The notes under the pieces were generated by a model. It worked only from the letters and a program-made list of their open reading frames with translations. It was not told the origin of the DNA and searched no databases. A program made the position numbers and the translations under genes. From Propioniciclava flava (GTDB lineage Bacteria; Actinomycetota; Actinomycetes; Propionibacteriales; Propionibacteriaceae), in the NCBI RefSeq assembly GCF_004126535.1, contig NZ_PPCV01000004.1, forward strand, positions 186,001-250,000: a stretch of DNA of 64,000 nucleotides, in the 5' to 3' direction. Shown piece by piece: positions 45,930 through 57,293 of the stretch (positions are counted from its first letter, which is position 1; every line of letters starts with the position of its first letter).

Positions 45930-47279
45930 ATGTCCGCCTCCGCCACCGCGAGCACGACCACGAAGGCTCGCCGGCGCGTCCCGTTCTGGGCCCAGGTCCT
46001 GATCGGTCTCGTCGTCGGCGTCGTGCTCGGCTTCCTCGCCCGCACGTTCGCCCTCGGCTGGCTCACCGAAACCCTCAACACCGTCGGAACGATCTTCGTG
46101 CAACTACTGCGCGTCATCGTCGTCCCGCTGGTCCTCACCGCTTTGATCGTGTCGATCACGCAACTGCGCCACGTCGCCAACGCGGCGCGGCTGGCCGTCC
46201 AGACGCTCGTCTGGTTCGCCATCACCGCCTTGATCTCGGTCCTGATCGGCATCGGGATCGGCGTCCTTACCAACCCGGGCTCCTCGGCCACCATCAGCCT
46301 GGAGGGCGCACGAGCCTCCGGCACTCAGGGATCGTGGCTGGACTTCTTGAAGTCGCTGGTCCCGGCAAACTTCCTCGGCCTTGAGGTGTCCTCCCGCGTC
46401 ACCCCGAGCGCCGACACGGTGTCCGTGGCGACCAGCCTGAACTTCAACGTGCTGCAGTTGGTCGTCATCGGGATCGCCCTGGGGGCCGCCGCTCTCGCGG
46501 TGGGTGCGAAGGCCGAGCCCTTCGTCAAGCTCGCTCAGTCGACCCTGGAGATCTTCCAGAAGCTGGTGTGGTGGATCATCCTCCTGGCCCCGATCGGTAC
46601 CGCCGCACTCATCGGGAAGGCCATCGCCACCTACGGCTGGAATCTCCTGGCTCCCCTGGGAGTGTTCGCGCTCGACGTCTACCTGGGCTGCGCCCTCGTG
46701 CTCTTCGTGCTCTACCCGGTGCTGCTGAAGCTGCACGGGCTGTCCGTGCGCCGGTTCTTCGCGGGCGCCTGGGAGGCCATCACCTTCGCGTTCGTCTCTC
46801 GCGCCTCACTGGGGACGCTGCCCGTGACACAGGCCAACACCATCGACAAGCTCGGCGTCCCCAGCTCGTATGCCAGCTTCGCTGTCCCGCTGGGCGCGAC
46901 GACGAAGATGGACGGATGCGCCGCGATCTACCCCGCCCTGGCCGCCATCACCGTGGCTCAACTCTTCGGGGTACCGCTGACGCTGCAGCACTACGTCCTC
47001 ATCGCGTTCGTCGCGGTGGTGGGCTCCGCAGCCACAGCAGGGTTGACGGGCGCCATCGTCATGCTGACGCTGACGCTGTCCACCCTGGGGCTGCCGCTGG
47101 AAGGCGTCGGGTTGCTCCTGGCGATCGACCCCATCCTCGACATGGCACGGACGGCGACCAACGTGGCTGGCCAGGCCCTCGTCCCCACGATTGTGGCCAA
47201 GCGCAACGGCATCCTCGATGAGGATGTCTACAACGGACGCGTCAGCACCGCACCCCAACCCGAGCCGGCCCTCGCCTAG
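45930..47279 (+). CDS. Dicarboxylate/amino acid:cation symporter (possible cystine carrier)
   Basis: A 449-residue SDF/DAACS-family transporter with eight helices and two re-entrant hairpins. The helix-loop motif SRASLGTLPVTQANTIDKLG corresponds to the HP1 Ser-rich tip, and FAVPLGATTKMDGCAAIYPA to the TM7 NMDGT motif, here KMDGC, which argues against a standard glutamate/aspartate site. LLLAIDPILDMARTATNVAG is the TM8 substrate and cation segment. TcyP-type cystine carriers belong to this family, and the Cys-rich leader peptide upstream makes cystine a reasonable but unproven substrate. Confidence 0.85.
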   Translation: MSASATASTTTKARRRVPFWAQVLIGLVVGVVLGFLARTFALGWLTETLNTVGTIFVQLLRVIVVPLVLTALIVSITQLRHVANAARLAVQTLVWFAITALISVLIGIGIGVLTNPGSSATISLEGARASGTQGSWLDFLKSLVPANFLGLEVSSRVTPSADTVSVATSLNFNVLQLVVIGIALGAAALAVGAKAEPFVKLAQSTLEIFQKLVWWIILLAPIGTAALIGKAIATYGWNLLAPLGVFALDVYLGCALVLFVLYPVLLKLHGLSVRRFFAGAWEAITFAFVSRASLGTLPVTQANTIDKLGVPSSYASFAVPLGATTKMDGCAAIYPALAAITVAQLFGVPLTLQHYVLIAFVAVVGSAATAGLTGAIVMLTLTLSTLGLPLEGVGLLLAIDPILDMARTATNVAGQALVPTIVAKRNGILDEDVYNGRVSTAPQPEPALA

Positions 47280-47283
47280 GGCC
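47267..47283 (+). terminator. Weak hairpin at the end of the symporter gene
   Basis: GGCCCT (47267-47272) and AGGGCC (47278-47283) form a 6-bp stem over the stop codon with a 5-nt loop. It may be a terminator before the rpsA promoter. Confidence 0.35.
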
Positions 47284-47304
47284 AGCAGAACCGTTCCGCC
47301 AGCT

Positions 47305-47333
47305 TTGCGTCCGGAGAGACCGGCGCGTAGGCT
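47305..47333 (+). promoter_or_regulatory. Promoter of rpsA
   Basis: TTGCGT (47305-47310) and TAGGCT (47328-47333) with a 17-bp spacer. It implies a leader of about 95 nt before the start codon. Confidence 0.55.
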
Positions 47334-47434
47334 GGTGGATCGGCGTGGTCTGTCCATCACCGGACCGAGTGTGGTGGACGCGACGGGCCGCACCGCACCA
47401 CCATCACAACTTCCAGTTATCGGAGCCCTACTAC

Positions 47435-48892
47435 ATGACCTCCACTCCTGAGGCCGCTCAGGTCGCAGTTGACGATTTCGCCACGGACGATGAGTTCGCC
47501 AGCGCTGTCGACGCCACAATCAAGTACTTCAACGACGGCGACATCGTCACCGGTACCGTCGTCAAGGTCGACCGGGACGAGGTCCTGCTCGACATCGGTT
47601 ACAAGACCGAAGGGGTCATCCCCTCCAAGGAACTCTCCATCAAGCACGACGTCGACCCCTTCGAGGTCGTCGCCGTCGGTGATGAGGTCGAGGCCCTCGT
47701 TCAGCAGAAAGAGGACAAGGAAGGCCGTCTGATCCTGTCCAAGAAGCGGGCTCAGTACGAGCGCGCCTGGGGCACGATCGAGAAGATCAAGGAAGAAGAC
47801 GGCGTCGTCACCGGCCGCGTCATCGAGGTGGTCAAGGGTGGCCTCATCGTCGACATCGGTCTGCGTGGCTTCCTGCCCGCCTCCCTGGTCGAGATGCGTC
47901 GCGTCCGCGATCTGCAGCCCTACGTGGGCCAGGAGATCGAGGCCAAGATCATCGAACTGGACAAGAACCGCAACAACGTGGTGCTGTCGCGTCGCGCGTG
48001 GCTCGAGCAGACCCAGTCCGAGGTGCGTCACAGCTTCCTCAACCAGCTCTCCAAGGGCCAGATCCGCAAGGGTGTCGTGTCCTCGATCGTCAACTTCGGC
48101 GCCTTCGTCGATCTGGGCGGCGTGGACGGCCTGGTGCACGTCTCCGAGCTGTCGTGGAAGCACATCGACCACCCGTCCGAGGTCGTCGAGGTTGGCCAGG
48201 ACGTCACCGTCGAGGTGCTGGACGTCGACATGGACCGCGAGCGTGTCTCGCTGTCGCTGAAGGCGACCCAGGAAGATCCGTGGCAGACCTTCGCCCGGAC
48301 CCACCAGATCGGTCACATCGTGCCCGGCAAGGTCACCAAGCTGGTTCCGTTCGGTGCGTTCGTCCGCGTGGGCGACGGCATCGAGGGCCTGGTCCACGTG
48401 TCCGAACTGGCCGAGCGCCACGTCGAGATCCCCGAGCAGGTCGTGTCGGTGGGCGACGAGGTCATGGTCAAGATCATCGACATCGACTTGGAGCGTCGTC
48501 GGATCTCGCTGAGCCTCAAGCAGGCCAACGAGGGCATCGACGTTGCGGCTGATGACTTCGATCCGTCGCTGTACGGCATGACCGCCAGCTACGACGACCA
48601 GGGCAACTACATCTACCCCGAAGGCTTCGATCCGGAGACCCAGGAGTGGAAGCCCGGTTACGAGGAGCAGCAGCGCGCATGGGAGCAGCAGTACGCTGAG
48701 GCCCAGGCTCGCTGGATCGCTCACAAGAAGCAGGTCGAAGACGCCGAGGCGGCCGAGAGCGCCGCGGCGCTGGACGCCAGCAACTCCGCGTCCTACTCCG
48801 CTGGCAGCGCTCCTGTCAGCAACCAGGAGGGTTCGCTTGCCTCGGATGAGGCCCTGCAGGCTCTCCGCGAGAAGCTCACCGGCGGCAACTGA
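47435..48892 (+). CDS. rpsA: 30S ribosomal protein S1
   Basis: A 485-residue protein with four S1 RNA-binding domains, at about residues 35-104 (GDIVTGTVVKVDRDEVLLDI), 121-187, 206-275 (GVVSSIVNFGAFVDLGGVDG) and 293-362 (VPGKVTKLVPFGAFVRVGDG), then an acidic Gln/Glu/Ala-rich tail. Four domains is usual in actinobacteria; E. coli has six. ATG 47435 has CGGAG upstream and matches the family N-terminus. The earlier in-frame ATG is in the leader. Confidence 0.95.
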   Translation: MTSTPEAAQVAVDDFATDDEFASAVDATIKYFNDGDIVTGTVVKVDRDEVLLDIGYKTEGVIPSKELSIKHDVDPFEVVAVGDEVEALVQQKEDKEGRLILSKKRAQYERAWGTIEKIKEEDGVVTGRVIEVVKGGLIVDIGLRGFLPASLVEMRRVRDLQPYVGQEIEAKIIELDKNRNNVVLSRRAWLEQTQSEVRHSFLNQLSKGQIRKGVVSSIVNFGAFVDLGGVDGLVHVSELSWKHIDHPSEVVEVGQDVTVEVLDVDMDRERVSLSLKATQEDPWQTFARTHQIGHIVPGKVTKLVPFGAFVRVGDGIEGLVHVSELAERHVEIPEQVVSVGDEVMVKIIDIDLERRRISLSLKQANEGIDVAADDFDPSLYGMTASYDDQGNYIYPEGFDPETQEWKPGYEEQQRAWEQQYAEAQARWIAHKKQVEDAEAAESAAALDASNSASYSAGSAPVSNQEGSLASDEALQALREKLTGGN

Positions 48893-48907
48893 GCCGCACG
48901 CTGATCG

Positions 48908-48951
48908 ACGCAGCAGCCCCCGTTCCTTCATGGGAGCGGGGGCTGCTGCGT
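48908..48951 (+). terminator. rpsA terminator
   Basis: A 15-bp perfect stem (48908-48922 with 48937-48951, arms ACGCAGCAGCCCCCG and its complement) extended by four inner pairs around a TTCATG loop, 15 bp after the rpsA stop, followed by a short TTCC. Confidence 0.85.
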
Positions 48952-49028
48952 TCCCTGTCCCGGGTGCCGGGCCGCCGGGACGCGCAGCGCGGGTCCTCCC
49001 AGGTCCTCGGCGGCGTCGCGGCAGCCAG

Positions 49029-49050
49029 GCCACCCACGGCCGTGGGTGGC
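49029..49050. repeat. 22-bp perfect palindrome upstream of coaE
   Basis: The half-site GCCACCCACGG (49029-49039) is followed directly by its reverse complement (49040-49050). It lies 54 bp before the coaE start. GGTGG within the right half (49045-49049) can instead pair with CCACC at 49055-49059, so two exclusive hairpins are possible. It may be an operator or attenuator. Confidence 0.6.
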
Positions 49051-49103
49051 AACCCCACCGTCGTGGGCGGCGACGGTACTGAGGCGTGGCAGGATGGGCA
49101 CTT

Positions 49104-49715
49104 GTGGGTGCGCGCATCGCTGTGACCGGAGGGATCGCCTCGGGAAAGTCCGCTGTGGCGGAGCTCTTGGCTCGTCATGGCGCTGTCATCATCGATTCTG
49201 ACGCCGTGGCCCGTGAGGTTGTCGAACCTGGAACCCCCGCGCTCGACGCGATCGTGGAGCATTTCGGGCCCGGCATGCTCACCGCGGACGGTGCGCTGGA
49301 CAGGGCTGCCTTGGCCCGCGTGGTCTTCGCGGATCCGGAGGCTCGTGCCGTCTTGGAGGGCATAACTCACCCCGCGATCCGCGAGCGCGCCGAATGGCTG
49401 AGGGCCCACGCCGAGCCTGGCGCGATCGTCATCGACGTGGTTCCCCTCCTGGTGGAGGCAGGCCTGGCCGAGCGCTTCGACCTCGTGATTGTGGTGGACG
49501 TCGACGAACAGACCCAACGTCGCCGGCTGATGGCGCGCAACGGCTTGAGCCAAGAGGAAGCAGAGTTGCGCATCGGTGCTCAGGCCTCGCGCCACCGCCG
49601 GTTGGCAGCGGCCGATGTGATCATCTCGAACGCGGGCGACCGTCACGCCTTGGAGGCGGCCGTCGACGAGCTGTGGGATCGCCTGCGTGCCCTGCGTGCA
49701 GGCACGGCCGTCTAG
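49104..49715 (+). CDS. coaE: Dephospho-CoA kinase
   Basis: A 203-residue P-loop kinase for the last step of CoA synthesis. Walker A in RIAVTGGIASGKSAVAELLA, VIIDSDAVAREVVEPG for the dephospho-CoA site, ITHPAIRERAEWL, and VIDVVPLLVEAGLAERFDLV. It lacks the C-terminal GrpB/UPF0157 extension found on many actinobacterial CoaE proteins. GTG 49104 is chosen because the P-loop strand begins right after it; AGGA lies 9 nt upstream. Confidence 0.93.
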   Translation: MGARIAVTGGIASGKSAVAELLARHGAVIIDSDAVAREVVEPGTPALDAIVEHFGPGMLTADGALDRAALARVVFADPEARAVLEGITHPAIRERAEWLRAHAEPGAIVIDVVPLLVEAGLAERFDLVIVVDVDEQTQRRRLMARNGLSQEEAELRIGAQASRHRRLAAADVIISNAGDRHALEAAVDELWDRLRALRAGTAV

Positions 49716-49762
49716 GCCCCACGCCCTGGGCGAACAGGCACGGTTCTGTCAGACCGCCCACC

Positions 49763-49774
49763 TAGTCTGGGGGT
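49763..49774 (+). promoter_or_regulatory. Leaderless-type promoter of uvrB
   Basis: TAGTCT (49763-49768) ends 6 nt before ATG 49775. GGGGGT directly before ATG is too close to act as a normal Shine-Dalgarno sequence. Confidence 0.5.
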
Positions 49775-51850
<2,076 letters not shown>

Positions 51851-51868
51851 ACCCCCGGCACGGGTGTC

Positions 51869-51899
51869 GACGGCCCCGGGGGCGGCCCCCCGGGTCGTC
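51869..51899. terminator. Hairpin between uvrB and convergent gene
   Basis: A 14-position stem (51869-51882 with 51886-51899) with one mismatch and one G-T pair around a 3-nt loop, right after the uvrB stop and next to the stop of the convergent small gene. Confidence 0.65.
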
Positions 51900-52217
51900 T
51901 CAGCCTGCGTGGGTGCAGGTCAGGAGCGTCCCGCGGAACGAGGTGTCAGTGGAGAAGGTCGCCGTGAACTGGTCCGTGCCGGTGCGTTCGATGCCCACGG
52001 CCTCGGTGAACGCCCCATCGGGGTGCTGGTTGGGGGTGACCACGACGACCCCCGCCACAACCTCAACCTGGGGAGGATAGGGCAGGGCCACTCCGTGGTA
52101 CTGGCAGGTGTAGGGGCCGTCTGGCAGTGGACGTACCGACCACAGGTAGACGCCTGCCACGATCAGCGCCGCCAGCACCACGGCTCCCGCGATGATCCAC
52201 CCGGTATGGACTCTCAT
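51900..52217 (-). CDS. Small membrane-anchored hypothetical protein
   Basis: A 105-residue protein with an N-terminal membrane helix (about residues 7-27, GWIIAGAVVLAALIVAGVYL) and an extracytoplasmic beta-like domain containing two Cys (YTCQYHG and LLTCTHAG) that could form a disulfide. I do not recognise a family. ATG 52217 has GGAG upstream. Its stop abuts the terminator after uvrB. Confidence 0.6.
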   Translation of the reverse strand: MRVHTGWIIAGAVVLAALIVAGVYLWSVRPLPDGPYTCQYHGVALPYPPQVEVVAGVVVVTPNQHPDGAFTEAVGIERTGTDQFTATFSTDTSFRGTLLTCTHAG

Positions 52218-52410
52218 GATGGTGACTCCGTTCTCGGCCTCAGCGGCGTGGCGCGGACGGGGGCATCATCGCATGGCCCCAGGGGGCGTCCGGCCTGGCT
52301 TGTCGTGGACTGTAGGACAGCAACATGAACGATGAGTGCGCGGCGGTCTGTCGCCGCGAGGCCGCTGACCAGCCTGAGTGTCGAGGGGTGGACGCCGTGT
52401 GCGGAGCCCT

Positions 52411-53013
52411 TCACCAGCCGCGGGCGCGCCACTCGTCGAGGTGGCCGCGCTCGGCGCCCAGGGTCGTGGGCGCCCCGTGACCGGGCCACACGACCGTGTC
52501 GTCGTCGAATCGGGCGAATACCTTGGCCTCAAGGTCGTCCATGAGCGAGGTGAAGTCCGCGGGGCTCGTCGTCTTGCCTGGGCCGCCGGGAAACAGGGAA
52601 TCGCCGGTGAACAACTGCACCGGGCCGTCATCGTCGGGGATGTAGGCCAGGGCAATGGATCCCGGGGTGTGGCCGACCAGGCCGATCACCTCCATCGATG
52701 CCTCCCCCACGCGAAGGGTGTCGCCGTCCCAGACGCGCTCATCTATCGTGACGCCCGTCGCTGCTTCGATGGCGTCCGCATCGGGGGCGCCGGCGACCAG
52801 ACGCGCGCCGGTGGTGGCCGCCATCGCTGCCAGCGCCTCAATGTGGTCGTGGTGCCGGTGGGTCGTGACGAGGGTGCGCACCGGAGTGCCGTCCACCAGG
52901 GCGGTCAGCGTGTCTGGTTCAGCCGCTGCATCGATGAGCAGGCCTTCGCCCGCGTCGGTGAGGAGGTAAGAGTTGTTGGCCATGGGGCCCACGAGGACGC
53001 TGACGATATCCAT
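52411..53013 (-). CDS. MBL-fold hydrolase (glyoxalase II-like)
   Basis: A 200-residue metallo-beta-lactamase-fold protein with motif HRHHDH (residues about 51-56, the HxHxDH zinc site), then GHTPGSIALA, FTGDSLFPGGPGKT and WPGHGAPTTL. Glyoxalase II-like or thioester hydrolase activity is likely; in mycothiol organisms such enzymes may process mycothiol conjugates. ATG 53013 is chosen since VLVGPMANNSYLLTDAGEG is the family start. The 193-bp gap to the small gene downstream holds nothing I recognise. Confidence 0.85.
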   Translation of the reverse strand: MDIVSVLVGPMANNSYLLTDAGEGLLIDAAAEPDTLTALVDGTPVRTLVTTHRHHDHIEALAAMAATTGARLVAGAPDADAIEAATGVTIDERVWDGDTLRVGEASMEVIGLVGHTPGSIALAYIPDDDGPVQLFTGDSLFPGGPGKTTSPADFTSLMDDLEAKVFARFDDDTVVWPGHGAPTTLGAERGHLDEWRARGW

Positions 53014-53084
53014 GCCTCCATGGTGCCATCGCCTGCCACCGGGGTTGCAGATGACCCTGCCCGTCCGCGTGGCAGGAGCGCGCG

Positions 53085-53828
53085 TCAGCCTGCCAGGGGG
53101 AAGAGGACCGGAGCTTGCGTGCTGTCGGGCAGGCCGGAGGTCGAGTTCCAGGTGAGGCCGTCGCCTGCCGTGCGGCCGGTGAGCCACGCCCACAAGGCAG
53201 GGTCTGGGCCGGAGAACGTGATGCGTTCACCGACGCCCCCCAGCGAGGCGGTCACGCCGCTGTCGGAGGTGAGATCCACTGAGGGAAGGGTCGGATCGTC
53301 GCGCATGAGCAGCAGCGTCCATTGCAACAGCCAGCCACCCGGGATCGGATCAACGTCCTGCCACCCGAAACCCGAATCCAGATCGAGGTGATGCAGCGTG
53401 ATCTCCTGGAGCCGAATCAGCGTGATCACCGACAGGGGAAACTCCCCGGCGGGGAGGCGGACGGGCACCATCCAGTCCTCGACACGATCCATCAGGCGGG
53501 CCAACTCGCCTGCTGCCGTGTCCAGATCGACATGCAGTTCCAACCCGCTGCGCTCGGCTCCGCGCTCGATGTCGTTGAACTTCAAAATCTCGGACGGATA
53601 CAGGGGAGCGGGGTCACCCATCAGCGTCGCGGAGAGGACACGACGTAACGCGTCGGCGTTGCGTGCGATGTGCGTCGCCACATGGGCGCGGCTCCACCCG
53701 GGCAGGAGGGACGGCGCGTGCCACTGTTCCTCGTCGAGGGCGATGGTGTCGCGCAACAGCGATTGGGTGGCCAATGAGATCCGCTTGAGGGCTGGATCCA
53801 CCTGGCCCTGGTTGAGGATCGCGAGCAT
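53085..53828 (-). CDS. Mycothiol-dependent maleylpyruvate isomerase family protein
   Basis: A 247-residue protein. The N-terminal four-helix DinB-like domain has LPGWSRAHVATHIARNADAL and LQEITLHHLDLDSGF, supplying the metal-binding His residues of the maleylpyruvate isomerase/MDMPI family; the C-terminal domain is also typical. The substrate is unknown; many members act in thiol-dependent detoxification. ATG 53828 follows a TAGGGT hexamer by 6 nt. The glyoxalase II-like gene is the next gene downstream, supporting a shared thiol-related role. Confidence 0.82.
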   Translation of the reverse strand: MLAILNQGQVDPALKRISLATQSLLRDTIALDEEQWHAPSLLPGWSRAHVATHIARNADALRRVLSATLMGDPAPLYPSEILKFNDIERGAERSGLELHVDLDTAAGELARLMDRVEDWMVPVRLPAGEFPLSVITLIRLQEITLHHLDLDSGFGWQDVDPIPGGWLLQWTLLLMRDDPTLPSVDLTSDSGVTASLGGVGERITFSGPDPALWAWLTGRTAGDGLTWNSTSGLPDSTQAPVLFPLAG

Positions 53829-53834
53829 GGTGTC

Positions 53835-53840
53835 ACCCTA
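53835..53840 (-). promoter_or_regulatory. -10 hexamer of the isomerase-family gene, leaderless type
   Basis: TAGGGT on the minus strand ends 6 nt before ATG 53828. No Shine-Dalgarno sequence. Confidence 0.5.
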
Positions 53841-53897
53841 GCGGGGAGGGACGTCTGCCCGGGGGAGCCCGTCCCAAGAATTGTCTGAGGGAACACC

Positions 53898-53909
53898 TAC
53901 GATGAGCAG
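53898..53909 (+). promoter_or_regulatory. Leaderless-type promoter of uvrA
   Basis: TACGAT (53898-53903) ends 6 nt before the GTG start at 53910. AGCAGG directly before GTG is too close for a normal ribosome-binding site. No LexA box is visible. Confidence 0.5.
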
Positions 53910-56759
53910 GTGACTGAACGACTGATCGTGGCCGGCGCGCGTGAGCACAACCTTCGCAACGTCAGCCTGGAACTCCCTCGAGACGCCCTGATCGTGTTCA
54001 CGGGCCTCTCGGGATCCGGGAAGTCCTCCCTGGCCTTCGACACGATCTTCGCCGAAGGCCAGCGCCGCTACGTGGAATCGTTGTCCGCGTACGCGCGCCA
54101 GTTCCTGGGGCAGATGGACAAGCCGGACGTGGATTTCATTGAGGGCCTGTCCCCGGCGGTGGCGATCGATCAGAAGTCCACCAGCAAGAATCCCCGTTCG
54201 ACGGTCGGGACGATCACGGAGATCTACGACTACTTGCGCCTGCTGTATGCGCGCATCGGGCATCCGCACTGTCCGATCTGTGGCGCGACGATCTCCCGTC
54301 AGTCGCCTCAGCAGATCGTGGACCGTCTTCTGGAACTACCCGAGGGCACCCGCTTCATGGTCCTGGCTCCCGTGGTCCGGGGGCGCAAAGGCGAGCACAC
54401 CGAACTGCTGCGCTCGTATGTGACCCAGGGCTTCACGCGCGTCCAGATCGATGGCGAGATCCACCCCTTGTCAGCGCTTCCCGAACTTGACAAGCAGAAG
54501 CGGCACAACATTGAGGTCGTCGTCGACCGATTGGCGGTCAAGCCGACGATCAAGCAACGGCTCACGGATTCGGTGGAGACGGCCCTCGGGCTGGCCGACG
54601 GGGTCATCGAGGTGGAGTTCGTCGACCTGCCCGCTGAGGATCCCCAGCGGGTGCGGCGCTACTCCGAGAAGCTGGCGTGCCCCAACGGTCACGACATCTC
54701 CTTGGAGGAATTGGAGCCCCGGCAGTTCTCGTTCAATGCGCCGTGGGGTGCGTGCCCGGTGTGCTCAGGGCTGGGCACCAAGATGGAGGTGGACGCCGAC
54801 CTGATCGTCCCCGATACCTCGCGGAGCCTGGCCGAGAATGCGATCGCGCCCTGGAGCACCGTCTACGTGTCGGGCTACTTCCAGACCATTTTCGCCACGC
54901 TGGCGGCCGAGCGAGGCTTTAGCGTCAACACCCCTTGGGAGGAACTCACCCCCGCGGTGAAGAACCTGATCCTCAACGGCATCAAGGGCAAGATCAAGGT
55001 CACCCACGTCAATCGTCACGGGCGCTCCACGACGTACAACGCCTCGTTCGAAGGGGCGATCCCCTACGTGCGGCGACGTTTCGCGGAGGCCGAATCCGAC
55101 AACAGCCGCGAACGGTTTGCCGGGTACATGCGCGAGATTCCTTGTGAAGCCTGCGGTGGCGCCCGTCTCAAACCGACCTCCTTGGCCGTGACCATCGGCG
55201 ATCTCAACATCGCCGAGGTTGCCGGTTTGTCGATCGACAAGGCCCAGGAGTTCATGCGCGGGCTGCACCTGACCGAGCGGGAGGCGTCCATCGCCCACCG
55301 TGTCGTCAAGGAGATCAATGAGCGCCTGCGGTTCTTACTGGATGTCGGCCTGGATTACCTCACCCTCGCGCGTCCGGCGGCCACGCTGTCGGGCGGGGAG
55401 GCGCAGCGCATTCGCTTGGCGACCCAGATCGGATCTGGTTTGGTCGGGGTGCTGTATGTGCTGGATGAGCCGTCCATCGGGCTCCACCAGCGCGACAACC
55501 GACGACTCATCGAGACGCTGGTGCGGCTGCGGAATCTGGGTAACACGCTGATCGTCGTCGAGCACGACGAGGATACCATTCGCACCGCCGACTACGTCGT
55601 CGACATTGGTCCTGGCGCGGGTGAGCATGGCGGCAAGGTAGTCGTGGCCGGATCGGTGGAGGATCTGCTGGCCAACCCGGAGTCGCTGACGGGCGCCTAT
55701 CTGTCGGGGCGGCGCGTCATTCCGGTGCCCGCGGTGCGGCGTCCGGGCAACGGCAAGAAGATCACGATCGTGGGCGCGACCGAGAACAATCTGCGCGATG
55801 TCACCGTCGACATTCCCTTGCAGCAGTTCGTTGCCGTAACGGGAGTGTCGGGCTCGGGCAAGTCGTCGCTGATCAACCAGATCCTCTCGAAGGCGCTGGC
55901 CCGGCACTTGTACAACGCCAAGGATGTCCCGGGCCATCACAAGCGGATCCTCGGTCTCGACGAGATCGACAAGGCCATCCATGTCGATCAGTCACCCATC
56001 GGTCGTACCCCTCGCTCCAACCCCGCCACCTACACCGGGGTGTTCGACCGCATCCGCAAGTTGTTCGCCGAGACCCCAGAGGCGAAGGCCCGCGGTTATC
56101 AGCCAGGTAGGTTCAGCTTCAACGTCAAGGGCGGACGGTGCGAGAACTGTTCGGGCGACGGCACGATCAAGATCGAGATGAACTTCCTCCCCGACGTGTA
56201 TGTGCCCTGCGAGGTGTGCCACGGCGCCCGTTACAACCGCGAGACCCTCGAGATTCGCTACAAGGCCAAGACGATCGCCGAAGTCCTCGACATGCCGATC
56301 GAGGAGGCGGTGGAGTTCTTCGCACCCATCAACGCGATCAAGCGCTATCTCGCCACGCTGGTGGATGTCGGCTTGGGGTACGTCCGGCTGGGGCAGCCCG
56401 CGACCACGCTGTCGGGTGGCGAGGCTCAGCGGGTGAAGCTCGCCACCGAATTGCAGCGTCGGTCCACAGGGCGAACGATCTACATCCTCGACGAGCCCAC
56501 CACCGGCCTGCACTTCGAAGACATCAACAAGCTGTTGGGTGTCTTGAATCGCCTGGCCGACCAGGGCAACACGGTGCTGGTCATCGAGCACAACCTGGAC
56601 GTGATCAAGTCGGCTGACTGGGTCATCGACATGGGGCCGGAAGGCGGCTCGCGGGGCGGTGAGGTCGTCGCCGTCGGTACGCCCGAACAGGTCGCTGCAA
56701 ACCCGGCGAGCCACACCGGCGCATACTTGGCGCCACTGCTCACCCCCTCCGCTGCGTGA
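53910..56759 (+). CDS. uvrA: Excinuclease ABC subunit A
   Basis: A 949-residue tandem ABC ATPase that detects DNA lesions and loads UvrB. First Walker [21 protein letters not shown], the insertion zinc finger around [13 protein letters not shown], signature [14 protein letters not shown], second Walker [21 protein letters not shown], zinc module CENCSGDG and [10 protein letters not shown], second signature [18 protein letters not shown] 53910 is the family start ([20 protein letters not shown]). Confidence 0.96.
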   Translation: MTERLIVAGAREHNLRNVSLELPRDALIVFTGLSGSGKSSLAFDTIFAEGQRRYVESLSAYARQFLGQMDKPDVDFIEGLSPAVAIDQKSTSKNPRSTVGTITEIYDYLRLLYARIGHPHCPICGATISRQSPQQIVDRLLELPEGTRFMVLAPVVRGRKGEHTELLRSYVTQGFTRVQIDGEIHPLSALPELDKQKRHNIEVVVDRLAVKPTIKQRLTDSVETALGLADGVIEVEFVDLPAEDPQRVRRYSEKLACPNGHDISLEELEPRQFSFNAPWGACPVCSGLGTKMEVDADLIVPDTSRSLAENAIAPWSTVYVSGYFQTIFATLAAERGFSVNTPWEELTPAVKNLILNGIKGKIKVTHVNRHGRSTTYNASFEGAIPYVRRRFAEAESDNSRERFAGYMREIPCEACGGARLKPTSLAVTIGDLNIAEVAGLSIDKAQEFMRGLHLTEREASIAHRVVKEINERLRFLLDVGLDYLTLARPAATLSGGEAQRIRLATQIGSGLVGVLYVLDEPSIGLHQRDNRRLIETLVRLRNLGNTLIVVEHDEDTIRTADYVVDIGPGAGEHGGKVVVAGSVEDLLANPESLTGAYLSGRRVIPVPAVRRPGNGKKITIVGATENNLRDVTVDIPLQQFVAVTGVSGSGKSSLINQILSKALARHLYNAKDVPGHHKRILGLDEIDKAIHVDQSPIGRTPRSNPATYTGVFDRIRKLFAETPEAKARGYQPGRFSFNVKGGRCENCSGDGTIKIEMNFLPDVYVPCEVCHGARYNRETLEIRYKAKTIAEVLDMPIEEAVEFFAPINAIKRYLATLVDVGLGYVRLGQPATTLSGGEAQRVKLATELQRRSTGRTIYILDEPTTGLHFEDINKLLGVLNRLADQGNTVLVIEHNLDVIKSADWVIDMGPEGGSRGGEVVAVGTPEQVAANPASHTGAYLAPLLTPSAA

Positions 56760-56789
56760 GGGGGACCAGGCGACAGGCGTGCCGCCAGC

Positions 56790-56822
56790 AGGCCGCCTGC
56801 CTCAGCGTCGGGCAAGCGGCCT
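56790..56822. terminator. Hairpin between convergent uvrA and Rieske genes
   Basis: A 12-bp stem with one mismatch: AGGCCGCCTGCC (56790-56801) with GGCAAGCGGCCT (56811-56822), loop 9 nt. It can serve both convergent genes. Confidence 0.5.
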
Positions 56823-56833
56823 CAGACAGGGGT

Positions 56834-57262
56834 CTAGCTAGCGGAGATCTTTACTTCGGCGCCCTCGAGTACCGCAGTGGCAGGACGCAGCGGCTTGGTG
56901 GCGGGGCCCTTCGTAACCGAACCGTCCACGATGGAGAAGTTAGCCCCATGGCAGCGGCACACGATGTTGGGGCCCTCGATCGACGAGACGGGGCAACCCT
57001 GGTGGGTGCAGGTCTTGTTGAAGGCCTTGAACTCGCCGGCTGTGGGTTGGGTCACCACGAACGCCGCGTTGTCCAGGATTTTCCCGCCCCCGACAGGGAT
57101 CGAATCGACCGGGACCGACAGCGTCGCGGAGGTGCCCGGTGCAGGCGCACCGCCACCCGAAGCGCCCCCGGAGGGGGTGCAGCCCGACGTCACGGCGCTG
57201 GTGCCGACGGCCAGGGCCGCCAGGCCCGCGGAGGTGAGGAAGGTGCGACGATCCGGAGTCAT
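56834..57262 (-). CDS. Tat-exported Rieske [2Fe-2S] lipoprotein
   Basis: A 142-residue protein: a Tat signal (DRRTFLTSAGLAALAVG) with a lipobox ending VTSGC (Cys28), a Gly/Ala/Pro linker, and a Rieske domain with cluster ligands in CTHQGCPVSS and CRCHGANF. It is probably anchored outside the membrane as an electron-transfer protein; the partner is unknown. ATG 57262 lies 6 nt after a TAGGGT hexamer. It is divergent from uvrC with only 31 bp between the starts. Confidence 0.88.
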   Translation of the reverse strand: MTPDRRTFLTSAGLAALAVGTSAVTSGCTPSGGASGGGAPAPGTSATLSVPVDSIPVGGGKILDNAAFVVTQPTAGEFKAFNKTCTHQGCPVSSIEGPNIVCRCHGANFSIVDGSVTKGPATKPLRPATAVLEGAEVKISAS

Positions 57263-57268
57263 GCGCCC

Positions 57269-57287
57269 ACCCTAGCCCGCCTAGACT
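57269..57287. promoter_or_regulatory. Back-to-back leaderless promoters of the Rieske gene and uvrC
   Basis: TAGGGT on the minus strand (57274-57269) ends 6 nt before the Rieske ATG at 57262. TAGACT on the plus strand (57282-57287) ends 6 nt before the uvrC ATG at 57294. The two -10 elements are 7 bp apart, so each -35 region must lie in or beyond the other gene's start. Confidence 0.5.
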
Positions 57288-57293
57288 TGCCCT

